From Mucilaginibacter sp. (GTDB taxonomy: Bacteria > Bacteroidota > Bacteroidia > Sphingobacteriales > Sphingobacteriaceae): DNA of 64,000 nt. Position numbers and translations under genes: made by a program. Position 1 is the stretch's first letter. Each line of letters begins with the position of its first letter. Shown here piece by piece: positions 58,083 through 64,000 of the stretch. The notes below the pieces were generated by a model, which saw nothing but the letters and a program-made list of their open reading frames with translations, was not told the DNA's origin and ran no database searches. The stretch spans positions 186,001 through 250,000 of the forward strand of contig JARLHA010000037.1 in NCBI GenBank assembly GCA_031292485.1, in the 5' to 3' direction.

Positions 58083-59120
58083 CTATTTATCCCTGTTTTC
58101 AGGTGCGGGATTTTCATACCGGCCCAATGCCATTGCCATTTCCGCTTTGAGTTGTTTTACCAGTTGGCGTGGACCTAATACCCTTATTTTCGACCCAAAA
58201 CCCAATAACTCCCGCTCCAGCTCAAAGTTGGGGATTACCCGGATACTGAAGATCTTGCCGTCCTCATCTTCGCTCAGCAATTTTTGGGTGTGATGAATAG
58301 GTTTGGTAATAACATAAGGGGCATTGGCATTGTCTATCCAGAAAATAACTTCGCAGTCGCGCTGGTTGGGGTTTTTGGTCACCCCCAATACATCGCTGTA
58401 ATAGGTGGCCAGGTTGATGCTGTTGTTTTCGCGATAGCTATCCTCATGCATATCAATGGCCTGCACCCTGTCGAGCGCCAGGGTTAGCAAGGGCGAATTC
58501 CGCGCATGCGACAGCCCCAGCACAAACCACCTGTTGCGGTATTCCTTCAATAAATAAGCGCTAAACCCAAAGGTGCTTGCCTCCCGCGCCTTAAACGACC
58601 GGTAGGTAACGCCAATGGAATTTTTCGCCACGATGGCCCTCCTGATCACTTCTATCCACTCCAGCCCCTTCAGGTTATCATTCTTCTCGAAATCGATTAC
58701 CGGCGGGCTATGCGTTTTTTGCGTGTAGATCTTATCCTCCAGCTTACTCACCATTTCGCTCAGGTCGGTAAAATGGTTAAAGCCTTTAAACTGCTGCAAT
58801 AGGCTGGTCACCTCGCCCAACACCTGCATATCGTGGTTGTTGAGGGGGATATTGGTGATGCTGTACGCCTTATCGCTATAGGTATAATACTTTTTATCCA
58901 CCACCACAATGGGCGCTTCGTAACCCAGCTTGTTGCTGCGCATCATCTCTATGTCGGCCTGTATGGTGCGGCGGCTTACGCCTGTGTTGATGCCCTGGTA
59001 TTCGTACAGCGCATCGGCGCAGGCGTCGATGAGATCGTCCAGCGTCCATTTTTTGTAGCGGTTTTGGAGGCAGTTGTCCAGGGTTCTGTAGCGGATGAGG
59101 GCGTTGCGGTTTACAGGCAC
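58083..59120 (-). CDS. WYL-domain transcriptional regulator
   Basis: The 345-residue protein has an N-terminal winged HTH (about 1-75, with TLDDLIDACADAL and VSRRTIQADIEMMRS) and a central WYL domain (about 150-230), where YRSFKAREASTFGFSAYLLKEYRNRWFVLGL contains the conserved Trp-Phe-Val segment. A WCX-like C-terminal part follows (about 235-330). WYL domains bind nucleic acid or small ligands, and many such regulators act in defence or DNA-damage responses. It precedes the metalloprotease gene on the same strand by about 390 bases. Confidence 0.92.
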   Translation of the reverse strand: MPVNRNALIRYRTLDNCLQNRYKKWTLDDLIDACADALYEYQGINTGVSRRTIQADIEMMRSNKLGYEAPIVVVDKKYYTYSDKAYSITNIPLNNHDMQVLGEVTSLLQQFKGFNHFTDLSEMVSKLEDKIYTQKTHSPPVIDFEKNDNLKGLEWIEVIRRAIVAKNSIGVTYRSFKAREASTFGFSAYLLKEYRNRWFVLGLSHARNSPLLTLALDRVQAIDMHEDSYRENNSINLATYYSDVLGVTKNPNQRDCEVIFWIDNANAPYVITKPIHHTQKLLSEDEDGKIFSIRVIPNFELERELLGFGSKIRVLGPRQLVKQLKAEMAMALGRYENPAPENRDK

Positions 59121-59388
59121 TTTGATTTACGATTTTAGAATTACGATTTACGATTGGGTTAGTTGGCTATTGTTGTTTTACCTGGCATTTTTCTTTTATT
59201 CGGAGCCGCTGCCCGCTCATGGCCGCGGGGGGCTGTTAGTTATTCACGGGTTGTTTATTTTTTTATGGTGTGAATGATTGCTATCGCAATTTTTGTCTTG
59301 ATAGGAGACTATATACGTGTTAGACCATGATAGCTAAAATTACACACAGTAATTTAGATTGCTATATTAGTAGTCTAAATCAAAAATC

Positions 59389-60108
59389 ATGCTTCAGTTT
59401 ATCCTTTGGTTCGGTGTCATCGTCAACGTTTGTTCATTCATCGAAATATGTATTAAGCTATATAGAAACAAAACAATGAAATCAGTAATTAAAAGCCCCT
59501 ACGGAAAATTTTTCCTTTATACATTCTGCATAACTTGTTTGGTTTATTTGCTATTTATTAATTGGAGCAAGTTCCATTATGGAGATGAAAAGCCTAAAAT
59601 TATTTACATAGATAGTTCTAAAAAAGAAAATATAAAATCAATTACACCTAAAACGGAAACTGTATATGTTAAGCAAAAAACAGTTTATCCCCTAAAGTAT
59701 AATTATAAAAAAAATAGCGATATAACCAAAAAGCAATTAACTCCACCTACTAATGGTATAATATCAACAGGGGCAAACGCTCATAATGTAGCTGGAACGG
59801 GAAATAACATAGGTATTAATGGAGATTATAATGTAGTTTCAAAATTACCACAGCGAGAGGTGGACGATAAAACTATAGACGAATTATTAGGACATAATCC
59901 AAATCATCTGCCAATTAAAATAACATATTATCCTAATAATGAATGTTTTAAATTGTATAGCGAACTTAATATAAAACTAACAGCAAGGGGATATAAAGTA
60001 ACATTTATATCAAGATGGAATTCGATGGGGAATGATAAAATAAGTAGCAACGTTGAATACTTTAATACAGACTCGATATTTTATATAACAATTTATAAGC
60101 AGGAATAA
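59389..60108 (+). CDS. Membrane-anchored protein of unknown function
   Basis: The 239-residue protein has two N-terminal membrane helices (about 3-23 and 40-60), a Lys/Thr/Pro-rich linker, a GTGNNIGINGDYNV segment near residues 137-150 and a ~90-residue soluble C-terminal domain (ITYYPNNECFKLYSELNIKL, then YKVTFISRWNSMG). The Asn/Gly stretch resembles a beta-turn repeat seen in some accessory proteins. AT-rich codons suggest recent acquisition. It opens the second accessory stretch. Confidence 0.6.
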   Translation: MLQFILWFGVIVNVCSFIEICIKLYRNKTMKSVIKSPYGKFFLYTFCITCLVYLLFINWSKFHYGDEKPKIIYIDSSKKENIKSITPKTETVYVKQKTVYPLKYNYKKNSDITKKQLTPPTNGIISTGANAHNVAGTGNNIGINGDYNVVSKLPQREVDDKTIDELLGHNPNHLPIKITYYPNNECFKLYSELNIKLTARGYKVTFISRWNSMGNDKISSNVEYFNTDSIFYITIYKQE

Positions 60109-60150
60109 TTTAACTCTTTTCGGGTTTACCACGATTGTTAATGCACCCAA

Positions 60151-60360
60151 TCAAAGAAATTCTTTCACATCCATTTCTAAAACATCAGCGATACTCTTTA
60201 AGCTAAGGATATGACAATTCCGCATTCCCCGTTCTAAGAATGATAAGTTAGCCATATCGATTTTGGTTAAAACTGCCATTTCGTTTATCGGTATCTTTTT
60301 GGATTTACGGGCAACTCTTATCTTTTGTCCCATTTCTTTTAAATATATATCGTTGCTCAT
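60151..60360 (-). CDS. Small XRE-family HTH protein coupled to transposase
   Basis: The 69-residue protein is a single Cro/C1-type HTH (KIRVARKSKKIPINEMAVLT at about 12-31, ending with LEMDVKEFL). Its ATG is one base after the transposase stop (TAATATG), so both are translated from one message. It may repress the insertion sequence or be passenger cargo. Confidence 0.8.
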   Translation of the reverse strand: MSNDIYLKEMGQKIRVARKSKKIPINEMAVLTKIDMANLSFLERGMRNCHILSLKSIADVLEMDVKEFL

Positions 60361-60361
60361 A

Positions 60362-61293
60362 TTATGCCTTTTTAGCGGTTAATGCTTTCCATTTTAATGT
60401 ACCCTCGCTGTTAGCCAGAGCATCAGCAAATCTTTCGTCTTGTGCCGTCTTACGGCGGTTGTAGCGGAACGCTGATTCATTACAGTAGCGTTGCAAGTGT
60501 TTTTGACTTACAGAGTGGTGTATGCCATTTATTTGCTTTTTAAGGATATTCCAATAACCCTCAATTGAGTTTGTGTGAACCTTAATATCTTCATACCTCA
60601 CATATTCTTTCTCCCTGTGGTTTACAGTCTTGTGTGTGTAATCCAAATGAAGTTTATTATAGGCGTGGTGTTCATCTGTTACCATAATGGTATCAGGTGC
60701 AACAAACTCTTTTATAACTGGGATAACATTTTGTTGGTCGGTTTTAGCGATCACTTTAACCCGAACCTCACCACCTCTTTCAACCGCACCTAAGACCATA
60801 GCTTTGTTTCCTGCACCACCTCTCACAGTCCTTTTGCTTGCATGTTTATTTGATTCAGATCCACCGCAATAGGTTTCGTCAATCTCAACAATCCCCTCTA
60901 ATAATTCGGGTGCTGTGATAGTCAGCATTTGCCTAATCCTGTGGTTTAAATGCCAAGCTGTTTTTTGCGTAACGCCAAGCCATCCGGCCAGTTGTAAACT
61001 GCTGATACCTTTTGAGTGAACCGACAGAATATAAGTAGCTAAAAACCATTTAGTCAACGGTATTTTTGTGTTTTCGTAAATAGTACCAACGGTAACAGAA
61101 AACTTTGAACGACATTCTTTTTCACGGCATTTAAAAATCCTGTTATTGGTAGCAAACCTATGTACGTTTGTAGAACCACAGCAAGGGCAAGCCGGAGTAT
61201 CACCCCACCTTTGAGCCTCTAAATATTCTCTGCATTTTTCTTCTGTGTTGAGAATGTTGCCTGAAAGTCGAATACGTTTTTGAAAGTTTTCAT
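60362..61293 (-). pseudogene. IS1595-family transposase, frameshifted near the N-terminus
   Basis: The long frame holds the DDE-type core of IS1595/ISXO2 transposases: GIVEIDETYCGGSE, IMVTDEHHAY and HTNSIEGYWNILKKQ. Upstream in the same frame are the zinc ribbon (CPCCGSTNVHRF and FKCREKECRSKF) and TEEKCREYLEAQRWG. The natural start MKTFKNVFDFQATFST at 61293 is in another frame. The two frames would join if two bases (CA) were removed near 61245. No other ATG opens the long frame, so the gene is probably broken by a dinucleotide insertion. Terminal repeats of the element were not defined. Confidence 0.65.
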
Positions 61294-61637
61294 TGCTGCG
61301 CCATTTTGATAGTATAAAGATAAGTAAAATTTTGTGTTAAACCAAAATTTATTTTAAAATAAATGTAAAAATAGCACGAAAAAAAACTCGTAATGAGATT
61401 AAAACTAATTTTATTAGTGCATTTTTATTTTTATTTCGCTTTTATTTAAGTTTGTTTTTAAACAATAATTATAAACATCACCTGTATTTTATATCATAAC
61501 TAACTATAAAACAGAGTATTAATGTAATTATAGAATGTTAGTTATCTTACTTTTTAAACTTCTTTTTTAATTTGCTTAATTAAAATATCAGTTCTATATT
61601 TGTAAGGCAAACTTTAGATTAATTTTAATTAAGTAAA
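61294..61637. other. AT-rich gap between transposase and orphan gene
   Basis: It contains a loose inverted repeat (TGTAAAAATAGCAC near 61368 with GTGCATTTTTATTTTTA near 61420). It probably holds one IS end and two divergent promoters. I see no gene. Confidence 0.4.
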
Positions 61638-62105
61638 ATGGCTTACAATGACGCAATAGTAACATTAGAAAAAAAACTTTTTTCTTTTGATCCCCAATCC
61701 GAGAGGGTTTATCACTTAATCAATGAATTAAAGGATTTTGCACCCGTAGAACAGGTGCAGCCTTTAAATGACACGCCCAAAACTTCTATTGACTTAGATA
61801 AGATTGTATCGTTAATCTTTGACAAAGATGCACCTGTTACCGATTTAGTGCTTTTTACCTTACATTATAGTAATGTGGTTTTAAAAGTAAAAGATATTGA
61901 AAGTGTAATAAGGAAGTTTTATCCTGCCTTTGACAAGGGGTTATCAACACCTATTTTTAAATTAAAGGATTCAGATGTTATTGATACATATAATCCGACA
62001 ACTTCGAATAGAAGTGTTTATTATGGATTAAAAAGCTGGTTTAAGGAACCTGGAAAAGTAAAAGAAGAATATTTAACTGATGAGATAAAATGGGCGGATA
62101 TATAA
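61638..62105 (+). CDS. Hypothetical soluble protein near the IS
   Basis: The 155-residue protein has no signal peptide or membrane segment. The N-terminal third is helical and acidic. The C-terminal part contains VLKVKDIESVIRKFYPAFD and a tail YYGLKSWFKEPGKVKEEYLT that looks like a small winged-helix or adaptor domain, though I cannot name a family. It is divergent from the transposase and may be IS passenger cargo. Confidence 0.6.
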   Translation: MAYNDAIVTLEKKLFSFDPQSERVYHLINELKDFAPVEQVQPLNDTPKTSIDLDKIVSLIFDKDAPVTDLVLFTLHYSNVVLKVKDIESVIRKFYPAFDKGLSTPIFKLKDSDVIDTYNPTTSNRSVYYGLKSWFKEPGKVKEEYLTDEIKWADI

Positions 62106-62111
62106 AATAAA

Positions 62112-62156
62112 AAACCGTCTTACCTATGGCTTGCAAACTTTAGGGTAAGACGGTTT
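62112..62156 (+). terminator. Stem-loop terminator
   Basis: AAACCGTCTTACC pairs perfectly with GGTAAGACGGTTT around a 19-base loop, 6 bases after the stop of the preceding gene. Confidence 0.65.
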
Positions 62157-62362
62157 GAAATTTTCAATTTGATAAAGGGGGATTTTGCTGGTGCAACCGG
62201 GGTGACTTGAGACCCTCCCGGGACGGGATCGAAACCCGTATCCTCCACCTTTATTATTACACAAATGTAATAACAGTTATTGGTATATACAAGAAATAAC
62301 AAACAAAAAAGGGCAAAAAGCCCTTTAATTTAAAGATCGTCGTCGCGGACGGCAAGGAAGTT

Positions 62363-62445
62363 GAGTGCAAATAAATTCACTCTTAACCTCGTAAAACAGC
62401 AATCTCATGAGCTGTCCCTCATTACGGTGCAAATGTTTTACGGGG
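62363..62445 (+). other. Structured DNA upstream of the small gene at 62491
   Basis: GAGTG/CACTC (62363-62382) and CCTCGTAAAACA (62387-62398) with TGTTTTACGGGG (62434-62445, one wobble) form two adjacent hairpins. It lies in the 385-base gap 62106-62490. Another weak hairpin, AAAGGGC/GCCCTTT, is at 62308-62326. Confidence 0.4.
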
Positions 62446-62477
62446 CTTTCTTGTGTGTCAAAGTTACGGATTATTAT

Positions 62478-62485
62478 TAACTTTG
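62478..62485 (+). promoter_or_regulatory. -7 box just upstream of a start codon
   Basis: TAACTTTG matches the TAnnTTTG consensus and ends 5 bases before the ATG at 62491, so the transcript would be nearly leaderless if it is used. No matching TTTG box was verified. Confidence 0.3.
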
Positions 62486-62490
62486 AATGT

Positions 62491-62688
62491 ATGAGAGATT
62501 TTACGGCATTTGATTTAGAAATAGAAAAAATTGAAAAAGAGCATTTTCATGAACTTTCTAAACCGTTAAATCACTATTATACCATTTTTATAGACACAAA
62601 TGATAATTGTCAGGTAGTGTGGGAAGATTCCACCTGTCCGAGTATAATTAGAAATAAAGTTATTTACGCTTATAGACTTTTACCATAA
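62491..62688 (+). CDS. Small acidic hypothetical protein
   Basis: From ATG 62491 the product has 65 residues, is acidic and has a helical first half (EIEKIEKEHFHELSKP) and a short beta-like second half (YYTIFIDTNDNCQVVWED). No family is recognised. It is 10 bases before the next short gene, so the two may form an operon. The earlier Met at 62407 reads through a hairpin and was rejected. Confidence 0.5.
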   Translation: MRDFTAFDLEIEKIEKEHFHELSKPLNHYYTIFIDTNDNCQVVWEDSTCPSIIRNKVIYAYRLLP

Positions 62689-62698
62689 ATATATTTTC

Positions 62699-62872
62699 AT
62701 GTCAGACGAAAAGAACCCAAAAGAAGCGAGCAACATCTTTCATTCAATAATGAAAGCATCGGTAACACCACCTAAGAAGATTTGCCTTTATTGCGATCTG
62801 CCTATGAAACTGATACAGCCCCCCAACCTGGCGCTAGTATGCAGCGCAAAGGCCAAAGAGGTGGCGTACTAG
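62699..62872 (+). pseudogene. Small zinc-ribbon-like gene truncated by a palindromic repeat
   Basis: The 57-residue frame starts MSDEKNPKEASNIF and carries the first half of a zinc ribbon, CLYCDLPM (C29 and C32). After QPPN the coding sequence enters the nested palindromic repeat, which supplies LALVCSAKAKEVAY and the stop. The second Cys pair expected of a ribbon is incomplete. It looks like a small gene cut by insertion of the repeat, though a functional short protein cannot be excluded. Confidence 0.5.
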
Positions 62873-63026
62873 TGCCCCGCTGATAGGTATAAGCTGTGCT
62901 TATCCATCTTTTCTAAAAATACATTGTTAATTGTTTCCCATCAAAAGAGCTGCCTGTATAGCGGCTACCTATCAGCTGGGCACTAGTACCCAGCCGCACA
63001 ATGCCACGCTGCATACTAGCGCCAGG
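62827..63026. repeat. Nested palindromic repeat (~200 bp, REP/MITE-like)
   Basis: Arms of about 60 bases (62827-62887 and 62968-63026) are inverted copies of each other with a less conserved middle. Each arm has its own inverted pair of GGCRCTAGTA: GGCGCTAGTA then TACTAGTGCC in the left arm, GGCACTAGTA then TACTAGCGCC in the right. The ends read CCTGGCGCTAG and its complement. An 80-base AT-rich centre holds no gene. This is the build of a nonautonomous element moved by a transposase elsewhere, or a paired REP sequence. Confidence 0.7.
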
Positions 63027-63115
63027 ATTGTGGCTTGCGGCAGCGGAGGATACTCTTTTTTTGGATATTTAAGTGCTGCTTGATACATGTATCAATTTCC
63101 TGTTATATTTACGTA

Positions 63116-63730
63116 ATGAAACAGGGGATTAAATTTTTACATTCATTGTTCGAGGTAGCACACGTTGAATTTCAGACTTATGATCTTGATAATCGCCAAT
63201 TAGTATTTTCAAGTGGGTTGGTACACAAATTGTTAGGCTATTCAGAGGAGGATTTTTTTAAACTTAGTAACGATTTCTCTAAAGGTATTGTCCATCCGGA
63301 TGATTTCCAGAAAGTGCTGACAACTATAGAGAAAATCATTCAATCGAAAGAAGGGGAGGTTATTGAAATGACCGTGCGTCTGCGCAGAAGTGACGGTATT
63401 TATATATGGGTCAATTCGCGTCAAATGATCCTGGAAAAGAATCTTAACAACCATGTTTCCACGATTGTCAGGGAGGTTGAAGATATTACCAGGTTGATAG
63501 AAATTAAGAATGACCTTGAACAAAAAGTTAATCAATTAAAAATCGTTTCCTTTAAAAACGCTCATTTATTGAGAAGTCCTGTAGCAAGTATTATTGGCCT
63601 TATCGATCTTATCGACGAACAAGAAATTACAAGTGAACACAACAAGCAAATATTTAGTTTTCTGAAAGAAGCCATAACGAAATTAGATGATATCATCCGT
63701 GAGATTAATGATGCCGCACGGGTGGAATAA
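63116..63730 (+). CDS. PAS domain protein with DHp-like helix but no ATPase domain
   Basis: From ATG 63116 the product has 204 residues. A PAS fold with a C-terminal PAC part occupies about 5-125 (VFSSGLVHKLLGYSEEDFF, VHPDDFQKVL, and EVIEMTVRLRRSDGIYIWV). A helical segment NAHLLRSPVASIIGLIDLID (about 150-169) resembles the histidine-kinase dimerisation helix, including an H at residue 152. The protein stops before any HATPase domain. It may be a phosphotransfer or sensor partner, or a truncated kinase. Confidence 0.85.
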   Translation: MKQGIKFLHSLFEVAHVEFQTYDLDNRQLVFSSGLVHKLLGYSEEDFFKLSNDFSKGIVHPDDFQKVLTTIEKIIQSKEGEVIEMTVRLRRSDGIYIWVNSRQMILEKNLNNHVSTIVREVEDITRLIEIKNDLEQKVNQLKIVSFKNAHLLRSPVASIIGLIDLIDEQEITSEHNKQIFSFLKEAITKLDDIIREINDAARVE

Positions 63731-64000
63731 AAGACTTTTAATTTTACACGCAGGGTAAAAAGGACCCGAACACGCAGCCCCGCTTACTACCTGCTTAAGA
63801 CCTAACATCCGTGCTGTCCGATTTCTACGGATGCCTGCGCGAAGTCTTTATGAACCCGTTAAACCATGGTTTACCCCAATACGCTACTCATCAACTATTC
63901 TTTAATAAAAAATTCCATTTTCGCTTGAAAATGATAGAGTTAGTGCTTAACTTGCATTCACTTTTAAACCTTAGTTAACCTAAACCACGAATTAACCTAT
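63731..64000. other. Noncoding right edge of the window
   Basis: No coding frame or strong hairpin is visible here. A gene may begin just beyond the edge. Confidence 0.4.

Noticed and set aside
62120..62302. Minus-strand frame and a tRNA-like T-arm (ACGGG-TTTCGAT-CCCGT) near 62215-62235
   Set aside because: No acceptor, D or anticodon arm could be found, and the loop does not match the TTC consensus, so I do not call a tRNA.

Overview
The window looks like the chromosome of a Bacteroidota bacterium close to Sphingobacteriaceae (Mucilaginibacter/Pedobacter-like). Reasons: promoters of the TTTG-N20-TAnnTTTG type, TonB-receptor-like and OmpA outer-membrane proteins, a SusB-type GH97 glycosidase, DUF1080 and collagen-like lipoproteins, and several short-leader genes with AT-rich intergenic DNA. 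The organism call is inference from gene content; no marker gene such as 16S rRNA is present.

Layout. Positions 1-5300 are ordinary chromosome: a Tic20-like membrane protein, a fatty acid hydroxylase, the catalase-peroxidase katG, a decayed exported-repeat protein and tRNA-Ala(GGC). From about 5322 to 30085 lies an integrated genomic island, bounded by a 188-bp direct repeat (187/188 identical) that begins exactly at the anticodon stem of tRNA-Ala. A tyrosine recombinase sits just inside the left end, and short TGCACGTAA repeats, probably integrase arm sites, occur near both ends. I see no relaxase, coupling protein, conjugation or capsid gene. The island carries a complete type I-B CRISPR-Cas locus (cas6-cas8b-cas7-cas5-cas3-cas4-cas1-cas2 plus a 28-repeat array), two different uracil-DNA-glycosylase-superfamily proteins, a helicase-like protein with an atypical P-loop, an N6-methylase-like protein lacking its NPPY motif, an XRE repressor, two small secreted proteins with matching leader hairpins, and several orphans, two of which are paralogues of each other. 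It is also rich in intergenic secondary structure; the most striking case is a ~500-nt locus at 14351-14857 with a 20+20-nt stem closing a three-way junction.

From 30109 to 59120 the chromosome resumes: hemH, ispH, a GT2 glycosyltransferase and waaA on the minus strand; an exopolysaccharide nucleotide-sugar operon ugd-uxs-galE and a CpsB-type phosphatase on the plus strand; then a MacB-like permease, GH97, a tandem-OmpA protein, DUF1080, a Cys-rich Crp/Fnr regulator divergent from a ClC channel with a perfect palindromic operator between them, a single-domain response regulator, an outer-membrane beta-barrel receptor, two collagen-like lipoproteins, a zinc metalloprotease lipoprotein and a WYL regulator. 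From 59389 to the end is a second accessory stretch with orphans, a frameshifted IS1595-type transposase coupled to a small XRE gene, a ~200-bp nested palindromic repeat that truncates a small zinc-ribbon gene, and a PAS-DHp protein lacking its ATPase domain.

The island's likely job is defence: it brings CRISPR immunity, and possibly DNA-glycosylase-based surveillance of modified phage DNA, into the tRNA-Ala site while rebuilding the tRNA gene. Structured intergenic regions may be control elements or noncoding RNAs of the island.
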